Position numbers and translations under genes: made by a program. A DNA stretch of 59,006 bases from Comamonadaceae bacterium (lineage in GTDB: Bacteria; Pseudomonadota; Gammaproteobacteria; Burkholderiales; Burkholderiaceae_C): the NCBI GenBank assembly GCA_947373105.1, contig CANBWK010000007.1, positions 1 through 59,006 of the forward strand, given 5' to 3'. This document shows positions 7,027 through 15,412 of this stretch, piece by piece. Position 1 is the stretch's first letter; each line of letters begins with the position of its first letter. Below the pieces are notes generated by a model. The model was not told the origin of the DNA and searched no databases. It saw only the letters and a list, made by a program, of their open reading frames with translations.

Positions 7027-8679
7027 TCAGTCGTTGCCGGGTTCAAAGGATCGGATGCGGTCGACGTGTGCCTGCAAGGAACGCGCAGCCACAGGCCACA
7101 ACCGTGGCGGAACATCGGCATAGGCGTGTTCAACCCACGCTTGCAGGGTGCCTTCAGGAAGCGCTTGCATGGCAGCCATGATTTTGGCCTCGCGCTTCAG
7201 GCGGTGCGCCTTGAGCTGCGTGATGGCGTTTCTGGCAGAGTCCAGCACATGGCCGTGTGCGGGCAAAATAAAATCAATGTGAAATTGATCGCAAGCGTTG
7301 GCCAGCAGGTCCAAAGAGGCCAAGTAGTCGTTCATGTTGCCGTCTGGCGGGTCGATGACGGTAGTGCTGCCGTTCAGGACATGGTCGCCCGAAAACAACA
7401 GACCATCTTCTTCCAAAACCAGGCACAAATGGTTGGCTGCATGGCCAGGGGTGTGTAGCACACGCAGTGTGTGGGTCACTTCACCTTCAGCCCCTTGGCC
7501 TTGCAAAACCAGTTGTTCGTTGTGAGCTAGTGCCCGATCAGGTACAAAAAAACTGTTTGCCCGTGCCGTGGGGAGTGAGTGCAGGCCTAAAACCGGTGGG
7601 GTGTGGGCACACAAGTCTTGCAAAGGCTTGGCCCCAGGCGAGTGATCGGCATGCGAGTGGGTGCACACGATCATGCGGATGTTCCCACCTGCAGCACGCC
7701 ACAGGTTGTGCACGTGTGCGTTATCTGCCGGGCCGGGGTCAATGACGATGTAGCCTGTGGCAGGGTCGCCCACCAAATAGCTGTTGGTGCCCGGGCCCGT
7801 CATGACGCCGGGGTTGGGGGCGGTCAGTCGCATCAGGTTTTTGAGTAAGGGGACGGGACGCTCGCATTGCCAGTCCAGCGCATGGACAATCTGGCCGTCG
7901 GGGCTGACCAGGGTCAGTTCACCAAACGGCGCTTCGTGTTCCATGTAACGCTGGTCTTTGCCGGCCAGGAGTCCACCGCGCGGGCAACTCGTCCAAAGGG
8001 GTTCATCGTCCACGGCGCAGGCATTCAGGACCGCCTCCACGGTGGCAAATGCTTGGAGACGCTCCAAGGTGCGAATGGTCGGGAAGATGATGAAAAACGT
8101 GCCTGCCGCGTGTTGTGCCAGGGCTTGCGCGGGGCTGATCCAGACAGGCTCGAACTGTTCGGCTTCGTCGGCCACCGGCGTTTGACCTTCGGGCATGCGG
8201 GCCACCAGAAAAGGCACATCAAATCGGCGAGGCAGGTCGCGGTCGGTGATCCAATGGGCGAACACATACACAGCGTCGGCGGTCAGCGTCAGTCCGCGCT
8301 CGGCGCATTGGGCCGTGAATGGCGCGCTGCGGTCGAGGGCTGTTATGTCATCGGCCGTGGCGGGCTTGCCATCGGCGCGCCGGGCCAACAAAACCCCCAA
8401 TTCTTCAAAGCTTTCGCGGATGGCGGCAATCGCTTGCGTCAGTCGCAAATCGCTTTGGGTGGGGCGCCGAAGTGCCTGGCCATGGGCTTGCGCGTCTGTC
8501 GGGTCAATGCCGCCGCCTGGAAAGACATAAGCGCCAGGGGCAAAGCTGGCGGTCATGGAGCGCCGGGTCATCAGCACTTGCAGGCCATCGGGGCTGTCCC
8601 GAAGCAGCAACACGGTGGCCGCAGGACGAAGGGCAACGCTTTCGCGTTGGGGATGAAGGAGTTGACTGATTCGGGCCAT
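7027..8679 (-). CDS. Nudix hydrolase / metallo-beta-lactamase fusion protein
   Basis: This 550-residue protein has two enzyme domains. The N-terminal part (about residues 15-250) is a Nudix hydrolase of the NUDT19/coenzyme-A type, with FPGGGIDPTD and a core RESFEELGV Nudix helix separated by an insertion. The C-terminal part (about residues 270-550) is a metallo-beta-lactamase fold with GPGTNSYLVG, the metal motif THSHADH, a later HTPGHAANH and FSGDHVL, and a LACTB2-like winged-helix tail. Likely substrates are a nucleoside-diphosphate or CoA derivative and a thioester or RNA, respectively, but neither can be fixed here. The start is preceded by GATAAT with a 5-nt gap and no Shine-Dalgarno sequence. 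Confidence 0.85.
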   Translation of the reverse strand: MARISQLLHPQRESVALRPAATVLLLRDSPDGLQVLMTRRSMTASFAPGAYVFPGGGIDPTDAQAHGQALRRPTQSDLRLTQAIAAIRESFEELGVLLARRADGKPATADDITALDRSAPFTAQCAERGLTLTADAVYVFAHWITDRDLPRRFDVPFLVARMPEGQTPVADEAEQFEPVWISPAQALAQHAAGTFFIIFPTIRTLERLQAFATVEAVLNACAVDDEPLWTSCPRGGLLAGKDQRYMEHEAPFGELTLVSPDGQIVHALDWQCERPVPLLKNLMRLTAPNPGVMTGPGTNSYLVGDPATGYIVIDPGPADNAHVHNLWRAAGGNIRMIVCTHSHADHSPGAKPLQDLCAHTPPVLGLHSLPTARANSFFVPDRALAHNEQLVLQGQGAEGEVTHTLRVLHTPGHAANHLCLVLEEDGLLFSGDHVLNGSTTVIDPPDGNMNDYLASLDLLANACDQFHIDFILPAHGHVLDSARNAITQLKAHRLKREAKIMAAMQALPEGTLQAWVEHAYADVPPRLWPVAARSLQAHVDRIRSFEPGND

Positions 8680-8684
8680 CCCCC

Positions 8685-8690
8685 ATTATC
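8685..8690 (-). promoter_or_regulatory. -10 element of a predicted leaderless transcript (Nudix-MBL)
   Basis: GATAAT on the minus strand ends 5 nt (GGGGG) before the ATG at 8679, which would place the transcription start at or next to the start codon. No clear -35 is visible. Confidence 0.5.
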
Positions 8691-8750
8691 GTTTGCTCTG
8701 GCCCTTTTGGGTTTGCGCAACGCAGTGTGACCGATGGGCGCTGATCAGGG

Positions 8751-8756
8751 GATAAT
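8751..8756 (+). promoter_or_regulatory. -10 element of a predicted leaderless transcript (dapF)
   Basis: GATAAT ends 6 nt before the dapF ATG at 8763, so +1 would coincide with the A of ATG. GTGACC at 8727-8732 could be the -35 (18-bp spacer). No Shine-Dalgarno sequence is present. Confidence 0.55.
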
Positions 8757-8762
8757 TCGGAC

Positions 8763-9629
8763 ATGCGAATTAGCTTCACCAAAATGCAGGGCGCCGGGAA
8801 CGATTTTGTCGTGCTCGACGAAACCCAAGGCCGCTTGAATCTGAGCGCGGCGCAATACCGTTTTCTGGCTGATCGGCATTTCGGGGTGGGCGCCGATCAA
8901 ATTTTGAGTGTGAGGCCTTCGCCTGCAGCCGGGCTGGATTTTGAGTATGTGATTCACAATGCCGATGGTGGCGAGGTGGAGCATTGCGGCAATGGGGCAA
9001 GGTGTTTTGTTCGCTATGTGATTGACAAAGGCCTGACCCCCAAAACTTCCGTCAAAGTCAAAGTCCAACGTGGCCATATCGAGTTGAACATGAACGACGA
9101 TGGCCGCGTGACGGTCAATATGGGTGCGCCTGTGCTTGAACCTGAGCAGATTCCTTTCAATCCAGTCGGGTTGACAGCGAAAGGTCACAAGGGCTCCACG
9201 ACATGGTTGTTACCTTTGAGTGACGGGTCTGAGGCGGAGATTATGGCCATCTCCATGGGCAATCCGCACGCCGTTCAAGTGGTAACAGATGTTGCTCTGG
9301 CACCGGTGCTGACCCAAGGGTCTTTGATCGAAAAACATCCTGCGTTCCCCAATCGCGTGAATGCGGGCTACATGCAAATACAAAGCCGATCGGCTATCCG
9401 TTTGCGCGTCTATGAGCGCGGTGCGGGCGAAACCCTGGCCTGCGGCACCGGTGCGTGTGCTGCTGTGGTGGCTGGGATCCAACTGGGATTGCTGGATGCC
9501 CGCGTGGATGTGCACACGCATGGTGGCATCTTGACGATTGAATGGGCGGGTCTTGCGGACAGCCCTGTGTACATGACCGGACCGGCAGCGTCTGTGTTTG
9601 ACGGCGAAATTGATATTCCTGAACTATGA
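8763..9629 (+). CDS. dapF: diaminopimelate epimerase
   Basis: This 288-residue enzyme converts LL-diaminopimelate to the meso form, the precursor of lysine and the cross-linking residue of peptidoglycan. It is PLP-independent and uses two cysteines as acid and base; both motifs are present, [16 protein letters not shown] near residue 70 and [10 protein letters not shown] near residue 225. The N-terminal [13 protein letters not shown] is typical of the family. It leads a dapF-DUF484-xerC block (gaps of 13 and about 9 bp), the same order as in enterobacteria. The MurE encoded later in the window carries the meso-DAP specificity motif, so the product of DapF is used by the dcw cluster. Confidence 0.97.
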   Translation: MRISFTKMQGAGNDFVVLDETQGRLNLSAAQYRFLADRHFGVGADQILSVRPSPAAGLDFEYVIHNADGGEVEHCGNGARCFVRYVIDKGLTPKTSVKVKVQRGHIELNMNDDGRVTVNMGAPVLEPEQIPFNPVGLTAKGHKGSTTWLLPLSDGSEAEIMAISMGNPHAVQVVTDVALAPVLTQGSLIEKHPAFPNRVNAGYMQIQSRSAIRLRVYERGAGETLACGTGACAAVVAGIQLGLLDARVDVHTHGGILTIEWAGLADSPVYMTGPAASVFDGEIDIPEL

Positions 9630-9642
9630 ACGGACGAACTGA

Positions 9643-10347
9643 ATGACCACAACTCCACCGACAGGCATGAGCCCGATGAACCCGATTACCGAAGATGACA
9701 TCGCTGAATTCTTGGCCAACACCCCCGATTTTTTTGAGCGCCATGCCCAATTGTTAGCCACCGTTCAATTGAACAGCCCCCACAGCCACAGGGCGGTGAG
9801 TTTGCAAGAGCGGCAAGCTGAAATGCTGCGTGACAAGATCAAAGGGCTCGAAGGGCGAATCATGGACATGATCCGCAACGGCACCGACAACATGATCCTC
9901 ATGGACAAGCTGCACCGCTGGGCATGTGAGTTGTTTGAAACCCCGTTGGACGAACGTCCGTTCGTGGCGACAGACAAAATTGCTGTCCAATTTGCGGTAC
10001 CACAAGTGGCTTTAAAGCTTTGGGGTTTGGATGCACGGTATGAGACACAGCCCTATGCGCAAAACATCAGCGACGATGTCAAAACATATGCCAATGGTTT
10101 GACAGACCCTTATGTTGGCGCCAATACGGGCGTGGCAGCCGTGCAATGGCTGGCGCAACCAGCGCAAGCGGCATCGGTCGCTGTGGTGGCCTTGCGCCGC
10201 GCAAAAGGTCAGCAGGCATTTGGTTTGTTGGTCTTGGCCTCTCCAGATTCCCAGCGTTTTCATGGCCACATTGGCACCGATTTTCTGACGCGGTTGGCCG
10301 ATTTGTCCAGTGCCGCTTTGCTCCGTCTGCAACCTTTGACCATTTGA
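9643..10347 (+). CDS. DUF484 family protein
   Basis: This 234-residue protein matches the DUF484 family, a GAF-like domain preceded by a helical segment. The N-terminal signature ITEDDIAEFLANTPDFFERH is clear, followed by SLQERQAEMLRDKI, a probable helical linker, and a GAF-like half ending in LTRLADLSSAALLRLQ. In many proteobacteria it sits between dapF and xerC, as here. Its biochemical role is not established; signalling or regulation is usually suggested because of the GAF-like fold. It follows dapF by 13 bp and is nearly fused to xerC, so the three are probably one transcript. Confidence 0.9.
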   Translation: MTTTPPTGMSPMNPITEDDIAEFLANTPDFFERHAQLLATVQLNSPHSHRAVSLQERQAEMLRDKIKGLEGRIMDMIRNGTDNMILMDKLHRWACELFETPLDERPFVATDKIAVQFAVPQVALKLWGLDARYETQPYAQNISDDVKTYANGLTDPYVGANTGVAAVQWLAQPAQAASVAVVALRRAKGQQAFGLLVLASPDSQRFHGHIGTDFLTRLADLSSAALLRLQPLTI

Positions 10348-10356
10348 CGCTTGCCA

Positions 10357-11346
10357 ATGGACTCCTTGGCCACAAGGTATTTGGCACACGTCCGTTTTGA
10401 AAAGCGGCTGGCCGAACGCACGGCCGCCTTGTACACCCTGGATTTGGAAAAGCTCAAGCGCTTTACCGATTCCGCAAACATTGATTTGTTACAGGTACAA
10501 AACACACATATCCGTCGCTTCGTGGCCCAAATGCATGGCTCGGGGCGATCGGGTCGCGGGATTGCTTTGATTTTGTCGGGTTGGAGGGGTTTTTATACCT
10601 GGTTGGGCCGTGAAGGACTCATCTCCAGCAACCCTGTGCAGGGCGTCCGTGCGCCGCGAGTGGCCAAGCCTTTGCCCAAGGCCTTGGGTGTCGATGAAGC
10701 CATGCAATTGGCAGACCACACGCAAGCGGGTGATGACCCTTGGCTGGAGGCGCGTGATGCCGCAATGGTTGAATTGCTCTACGGTTGTGGTTTGCGGGTT
10801 GCCGAGCTCACAGGACTCGATGTGGTGGCCAGCGACGCCGCGGCCAAACAAGGTCGAGGGTGGATTGATTTGCAGGCAGGCGAGGTGATGGTTCAAGGCA
10901 AGGGGGGTAAGCGTCGTTCGGTGCCCCTGGGTGCTTCAGCGATGGAAGCCTTGTCTCGTTGGCTAAAGGTGCGTACGCAAGTCACCGGTGTTTTGTCTCA
11001 GGCCTCACCCGGTGTTTCATCGCAGGCTCTGGCCTTGTTTCCAGGTCAACATGCCACACGTCTGACATCGCAATCGGTGTGGCAACGGCTCAAGCGGCGC
11101 AGTCAATTGGCCGGTCTGGCGACGCCTGTGCATCCCCACATGCTGCGGCATTCCTTTGCCAGCCATCTGCTCCAGTCGAGCAGTGATTTGCGGGCGGTGC
11201 AAGAGCTTTTGGGTCATGCCAACATCACCACCACGCAGGTGTATACGCGGCTTGATTTTCAACACCTTGCCAAGGCTTATGACGCAGCCCACCCACGCGC
11301 CAAAAGAAGGGGTTCGGGCAACAATTCGGGCAGCGGGTCGACATAA
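10357..11346 (+). CDS. xerC: tyrosine recombinase XerC
   Basis: This tyrosine recombinase of about 329 residues works with XerD at dif to resolve chromosome dimers at division. The N-terminal SAM-like core-binding domain (SLATRYLAHVRFEKRLAERT) is followed by the catalytic domain with the expected residues: Arg in GCGLRVAELTG, His and Arg in HPHMLRHSFASHLL, His in LLGHANITTT and the nucleophile Tyr in QVYTRLD. The position after dapF and DUF484 favours XerC over XerD. The start is either ATG 10357 or TTG 10351; neither has a good Shine-Dalgarno sequence, and translation may be coupled to the preceding gene. Confidence 0.93.
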   Translation: MDSLATRYLAHVRFEKRLAERTAALYTLDLEKLKRFTDSANIDLLQVQNTHIRRFVAQMHGSGRSGRGIALILSGWRGFYTWLGREGLISSNPVQGVRAPRVAKPLPKALGVDEAMQLADHTQAGDDPWLEARDAAMVELLYGCGLRVAELTGLDVVASDAAAKQGRGWIDLQAGEVMVQGKGGKRRSVPLGASAMEALSRWLKVRTQVTGVLSQASPGVSSQALALFPGQHATRLTSQSVWQRLKRRSQLAGLATPVHPHMLRHSFASHLLQSSSDLRAVQELLGHANITTTQVYTRLDFQHLAKAYDAAHPRAKRRGSGNNSGSGST

Positions 11347-11381
11347 TCCGCGTCTTAATCAGGTGCATTTGCGTTCGGCCC

Positions 11382-11387
11382 GACAAT
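11382..11387 (+). promoter_or_regulatory. -10 element of a predicted leaderless transcript (RlmI-type gene)
   Basis: GACAAT ends 7 nt before the ATG at 11395. The hexamer deviates from TATAAT at two positions and no clear -35 is seen. Confidence 0.4.
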
Positions 11388-11394
11388 AAGGCCC

Positions 11395-12579
11395 ATGAAA
11401 AACATCCGTCTTAAAGAAGGCAAAGAGAGGTCTTTGCAGCGCCGCCATCCTTGGGTGTTCGACTCTGCCATTGCCAAAGGAGGCGCTGACCCTGGCGAAA
11501 CCGTGCGTGTGGAGTCGCACGATGGACAGTTTCTGGCCTGGGCGGCTTTCAGTCCTGCTTCACGTATCAAGGCGCGGGTATGGAGTTTTGACGAAGGGCA
11601 ACACATTGATACCGTCTTCATCGGAGGGTTGATTGAAAAGTCCATCGCCGCCCGCCAATTGTTTGATATCCAAAGCGATGGCATGCGTTTGGTCCATGGC
11701 GAGTCCGATGGGCTACCCGGCCTGATCGTAGACCGCTATGCCGATACTTTGGTGGCGCAGTTCACCTCGTGCGGGACCGAGCGTTTCAAACAAGACATTG
11801 CCGATGCTTTGTTGCGTTCAACGGGTTTGACGCGACTGTATGAACGGTCAGATGCCAGCGTCCGTTCTCTGGAAGGCTTGCCCGAGGTCACGGGCTGGTT
11901 GCGTGGTGAGGGGCCGCTGGATATGCAGATTCGCGAGCACGATTGGCAGATGTCACTCAATATCGCGGAGGGTCACAAAACTGGTTTTTACCTCGATCAA
12001 CGCGACAGTCGTCAGCGTTTTGCTGTGCACACTCGGCACCGTCGCTATCAGAAGGTGCTCAATTGCTTTTGCTACACCGGCGGTTTCACAGTGGCGGCTT
12101 TGGCCGGTGGGGCTGGGCACGTGACCTCGATTGATTCCTCTGGTCCGGCATTGGAGCGGGCGAAGGCCAACGTCGTGCTCAATGGTTTTGACCTGTCGCG
12201 CACCACTTTCATGGATGCCGATGTCAACGCTTCTTTGCGAGCCTTCATTGACCGAGGGGAAACGTTCGATGCCATCGTGCTCGACCCGCCCAAATTTGCG
12301 CCAACAGCCGCGCACGCTGACCGTGCAGCGCGCGCTTACAAAGACATCAATCGTTTGGCCTTCAAGCTGTTGGTGCCCGGCGGCGAGTTGTTTACCTATT
12401 CCTGTTCAGGTGGCATCAGCGCCGATTTGTTTCACAAAATTGTGGCATCAGCGGGCATGGATGCGGGCGTGGACGGCTTTATCAGCGAACGTTTGCAAGG
12501 CGCGCCCGACCACCCCATGACGGTCTTGTTCCCTGAAGGCGAATACCTCAAAGGCCTGGTGGTTGTAAAGAAGCCTTGA
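11395..12579 (+). CDS. rlmI: RlmI-type class I SAM-dependent rRNA methyltransferase
   Basis: The protein has 394 residues. An N-terminal PUA-like RNA-binding domain (KNIRLKEGKERSLQRRHPWVFDSAI) is followed by an EEHEE-type linker (MRLVHGESDGLPGLIVDRY) and a Rossmann methyltransferase domain. Visible motifs are KTGFYLDQRDSR, the SAM motif LNCFCYTGGF, and LDPPKFAP. This is the architecture of RlmI (YccW), which makes m5C1962 in E. coli 23S rRNA, and of related RlmK/RlmL-like enzymes. The exact target base is inferred from family only. It is probably expressed alone. Confidence 0.8.
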   Translation: MKNIRLKEGKERSLQRRHPWVFDSAIAKGGADPGETVRVESHDGQFLAWAAFSPASRIKARVWSFDEGQHIDTVFIGGLIEKSIAARQLFDIQSDGMRLVHGESDGLPGLIVDRYADTLVAQFTSCGTERFKQDIADALLRSTGLTRLYERSDASVRSLEGLPEVTGWLRGEGPLDMQIREHDWQMSLNIAEGHKTGFYLDQRDSRQRFAVHTRHRRYQKVLNCFCYTGGFTVAALAGGAGHVTSIDSSGPALERAKANVVLNGFDLSRTTFMDADVNASLRAFIDRGETFDAIVLDPPKFAPTAAHADRAARAYKDINRLAFKLLVPGGELFTYSCSGGISADLFHKIVASAGMDAGVDGFISERLQGAPDHPMTVLFPEGEYLKGLVVVKKP

Positions 12580-12630
12580 AATCACCGATACACTTCGCAT
12601 CTGCTCAGTACTGACACAAAGAAATTCATC

Positions 12631-13695
12631 ATGGCTCTTATCCCTGTGACCATCCTGACCGGTTTTCTTGGATCCGGTAAAACCACCTTGCTTAAACGCG
12701 TGCTCACTGAAGGCCATGGCCAAAAAATTGCGGTGATCGAAAACGAGTTCGGTGAAGAAAATATCGATAACGATATTTTGGTCTCCGATACGACGGAGCA
12801 AATCATTCAAATGAGCAATGGCTGCATTTGCTGCACCATTCGCGAAGACTTGCGTGTCACACTTCAATTGCTGGGCGCCAAACGGCGCAAAGGCTTGTTG
12901 GATTTTGAGCGTGTGGTCATTGAGACCACCGGTTTGGCCGATCCTGGGCCTGTGGCGCAAACGTTTTTCATGGACGACGAAATTGCCGAGACCTTTTTAC
13001 TGGATTCGATTTTGACTTTGGTGGATGCCAAGCATGCGCCCTTGCAGCTCAATGATCGTCAGGAGGCTCGCCGCCAGGTGGGCTTTGCCGATCAGATTTT
13101 TATCAGCAAGGCCGATTTGGTGTCAGCGCAAGAACTGGATGCTCTGCAGCACCGCCTGAAGCACATGAACCCGCGTGCGCCGCAAAAAGCGGTGCACTTT
13201 GGCGAGGTGACGCTGGCCGAAGTGTTTGATTTGCGCGGATTCAATTTGAACGCCAAGCTGGATATTGACCCGGACTTCCTCAAAGACGATACCCATGACC
13301 ACCATGACCATGACCATGACCATGACCATGACCATGGTGATCATTGCGATCACCCCTCTCATCAAGGTGAGCAGGGACATCACCATCACCATGATGATGA
13401 CGTCAAGAGTTTTGTGTTTCGTTCTGAAAAGGCTTTTGACCCGGCCAAATTGGAGGACTTTCTAGGCGCCATCGTTAACATTTACGGTCCCCGTATGTTG
13501 CGATACAAGGGCGTTTTGAACATGAAAGGCACCGATCGAAAGGTGATCTTTCAAGGGGTGCACCAATTAATGGGCAGTGATTTGGGGCCGATTTGGGCAG
13601 ATGGAGAGCAAAAATTGAGTAAAATGGTATTCATTGGTATTGATTTACCTCAAGATATTTTGTTGCAAGGCTTGGAGCAATGTTTGGTGGGGTGA
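12631..13695 (+). CDS. CobW/COG0523-family G3E GTPase, His-rich
   Basis: This 354-residue metal-handling P-loop GTPase has a Walker A GFLGSGKTTLL near residue 9, the diagnostic metal-binding GCICCTI (CxCC) near residue 67, ETTGLADPGPV near residue 97 and SKADLV for guanine recognition. A histidine/aspartate-rich insert spans residues 220-255, followed by the CobW C-terminal domain. Such proteins are zinc or other transition-metal chaperones (ZigA/YeiR/ZNG1 type) or cofactor-insertion factors. With no cobalamin genes nearby and a strongly His-rich loop, a zinc role is my preference. I saw no convincing Zur box upstream. The His/Asp loop is encoded by a hexanucleotide tandem repeat. Confidence 0.88.
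   Translation: MALIPVTILTGFLGSGKTTLLKRVLTEGHGQKIAVIENEFGEENIDNDILVSDTTEQIIQMSNGCICCTIREDLRVTLQLLGAKRRKGLLDFERVVIETTGLADPGPVAQTFFMDDEIAETFLLDSILTLVDAKHAPLQLNDRQEARRQVGFADQIFISKADLVSAQELDALQHRLKHMNPRAPQKAVHFGEVTLAEVFDLRGFNLNAKLDIDPDFLKDDTHDHHDHDHDHDHDHGDHCDHPSHQGEQGHHHHHDDDVKSFVFRSEKAFDPAKLEDFLGAIVNIYGPRMLRYKGVLNMKGTDRKVIFQGVHQLMGSDLGPIWADGEQKLSKMVFIGIDLPQDILLQGLEQCLVG
13303..13332 (+). repeat. hexanucleotide CATGAC repeat, five copies
   Basis: Five uninterrupted CATGAC units, with a partial sixth, encode alternating His-Asp in the metal-binding loop of the G3E GTPase. Slippage would change the number of His-Asp pairs without a frameshift. Confidence 0.85.
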
Positions 13696-13780
13696 GCACC
13701 GGGGGTAGCCTTTCAGAAGCCCTTTTAGCTCAAATGAAAATTTAATATCCGCAGATCCAGATTTTGTCTTGTCCTGTCGC

Positions 13781-13786
13781 TACAAT
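13781..13786 (+). promoter_or_regulatory. possible -10 of the dksA promoter
   Basis: TACAAT in the context TCGCTACAATCGCC resembles the -10 elements used elsewhere in this window. A -35 at standard distance is not obvious. If used, it gives dksA a leader of about 140 nt that contains a small ORF. Confidence 0.35.
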
Positions 13787-13842
13787 CGCCGCCCTGACAG
13801 GGTGCCTTATTGAGGCGCCATCCGCCCCAGGAAATCGAATTC

Positions 13843-13908
13843 ATGGGTTTTGATGCAAATGAGCGCCAAGCGTTCTATGCGACGGGCTGGCGCACAGTGT
13901 GCGTGTAA
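13843..13908 (+). CDS. small upstream ORF in the dksA leader (21 aa)
   Basis: An ATG-started frame of 21 codons plus TAA begins MGFDANERQ and ends RTVCV. AGGAA at 13829-13833 sits 9 nt before the ATG, so it has a plausible ribosome binding site, and it ends 23 nt before the dksA start codon. It resembles no known leader peptide. It could couple or modulate dksA translation, or be chance. Confidence 0.35.
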   Translation: MGFDANERQAFYATGWRTVCV

Positions 13909-13931
13909 GCTGCACGGCTAGGAGACAAGAC

Positions 13932-15164
13932 GTGAAGACATCCAGTAAGTCATCTGTAAAAGGAGCTGCCGCCAAGGCGGCGCCAAAATTTGCCGCGAAG
14001 ATTGCGACGAAAACCAAACCTGCTGCCAAACCTGCAAAGAAGCATCAGACGCCAGTCAAGCTCAAGCCCGCGCCTGTGAAAGCCAAGCCGTTGACAGCTG
14101 CAGTCAAAACCAAGGTCCAGCCTGCAGTTAAATCCAAAATAGCCGATAAGTCTCCAGTGAAGTCGGCGGCTAAAGCGAAGGTAAAGCCCGCCGTGAAAGT
14201 GAATCAAAAGGTGCCTGCGAAAGCATCCATTAAAGCGCCAACTAAAACAGCAGCCCAGTCGAAGACAGTGACACCGGCGGCCAGTAAGAGTAAGCCTGCA
14301 GTCAAGCTCTCAGCGTCTCAAGCTGTAAACGCATCCAAAAAGAAACCCCCAGTCAAAACTGCTGCTAAATCGGCAGTCAAGACGCCTCCATCAACCGTCC
14401 CAAAGGAAGTTTTGAAGCCAGTTAAAGCTCCTGCAAAAGCAACCATTGCAACGCCGCCTGTTAAGGTGAAGTCCTCACTCAAAGCATCAACAACCAAAGT
14501 GGCAGTTCCTGCCGCTGTGGTCACTCTTGTTGAGCCTATTCCTGTGGTCGCTGGTGATGTGCCTGCTCGGGCAACACGCCCTTCAGCCCGATTGGCCCAA
14601 ATCACCGTACCCTCTATGGCCCAATCCGTTGCCTCCACGGCGGCCAAGGCCAGTTACCTTCAAAATACGCCTACTCAAGTGATGACTCCAGTATTTACAG
14701 CATCCATCAAAAAAGACGCCAAGTTGGCCAACAACTGGAAAACCAAAAAAGTAGAAGATCTCTCAGACCCTGAAATCCTAGCCATGTCTGACGACTTTTA
14801 CATGAACGACGCTCAGATGGCATACTTCCGACGGAAATTGGTGATTCTCAAGAATGAAATTTTGGCCAGCGCCGGCCAAACCACTGAAAACCTGCGAGAA
14901 GACACGGTCGTCGTACCCGACCCAGCCGACCGTGCCACAATTGAAGAAGAGCATGCCTTGGAACTGCGTACAAGGGACCGCGAGCGCAAGTTGCTTAAGA
15001 AAATTGAGCAATCCATCATCCGTATCGATGCGGGTGACTACGGTTACTGTGATGAAACAGGCGAACCCATTGGCGTAGGCCGTTTGTTGGCCCGTCCGAC
15101 TGCGACGTTGTCTCTAGAGGCGCAGCAGCGTCGTGAACTCAAGCAAAAAATGTTTGGTGATTGA
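13932..15164 (+). CDS. dksA: DksA-type RNA polymerase-binding regulator with long basic N-terminus
   Basis: DksA enters the RNA polymerase secondary channel and, with ppGpp, controls stringent-response promoters. The C-terminal part (about 150 residues) is DksA: a coiled-coil hairpin starting around NNWKTKKVEDLSDPEILAM and the zinc-finger region YGYCDETGEPIG then LLARPTATLSLEAQQ. Of the four zinc cysteines of E. coli DksA only the first remains (Cys373); the others are Thr, Ser and Ala, so no classical zinc site exists. The first 240 or so residues are an unusual Lys/Ala/Pro/Val-rich tail of histone H1-like composition. The GTG at 13932 is chosen because AGGAG lies 7 nt upstream. The gene is followed by a strong terminator. 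Confidence 0.9.
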   Translation: MKTSSKSSVKGAAAKAAPKFAAKIATKTKPAAKPAKKHQTPVKLKPAPVKAKPLTAAVKTKVQPAVKSKIADKSPVKSAAKAKVKPAVKVNQKVPAKASIKAPTKTAAQSKTVTPAASKSKPAVKLSASQAVNASKKKPPVKTAAKSAVKTPPSTVPKEVLKPVKAPAKATIATPPVKVKSSLKASTTKVAVPAAVVTLVEPIPVVAGDVPARATRPSARLAQITVPSMAQSVASTAAKASYLQNTPTQVMTPVFTASIKKDAKLANNWKTKKVEDLSDPEILAMSDDFYMNDAQMAYFRRKLVILKNEILASAGQTTENLREDTVVVPDPADRATIEEEHALELRTRDRERKLLKKIEQSIIRIDAGDYGYCDETGEPIGVGRLLARPTATLSLEAQQRRELKQKMFGD

Positions 15165-15200
15165 TCGGCACGTTTAAATAAAGTCCCAAACATCATGAGA

Positions 15201-15228
15201 AAGGCTCCGTTCAGGAGCCTTTTCTTTT
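15201..15228 (+). terminator. dksA intrinsic terminator
   Basis: AAGGCTCC (15201-15208) pairs with GGAGCCTT (15214-15221) over a GTTCA loop and is followed by TTCTTTT. Confidence 0.9.
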
Positions 15229-15412
15229 GCTTGAGTTCAGTGAGAATTTTGAATTTATTATTTTTAGTGATTGCATTTGGTTTTGAATTCCTTCATATCT
15301 TACTTTCATTCAATTCTCTAAGTGCCTAATTTAGAACGATTTTTTCTCAAAATCAATCTTTCAAATCACTTCTAACCCTTTGATTTCATTGAAAAAAATG
15401 TTCATTTCTCCT
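15229..15412. other. AT-rich intergenic spacer before the mra promoter
   Basis: This stretch, distinctly richer in A+T than its surroundings, contains no ORF or RNA that I recognise. It separates the dksA terminator from the promoter of the division cluster and may act as an upstream promoter element or a nucleoid-protein binding region. Confidence 0.5.

Noticed and set aside
7867-8730. 287-codon plus-strand frame opposite the Nudix-MBL gene
   Set aside because: The minus-strand frame carries intact Nudix and MBL motifs; this one is compositionally a shadow of it.
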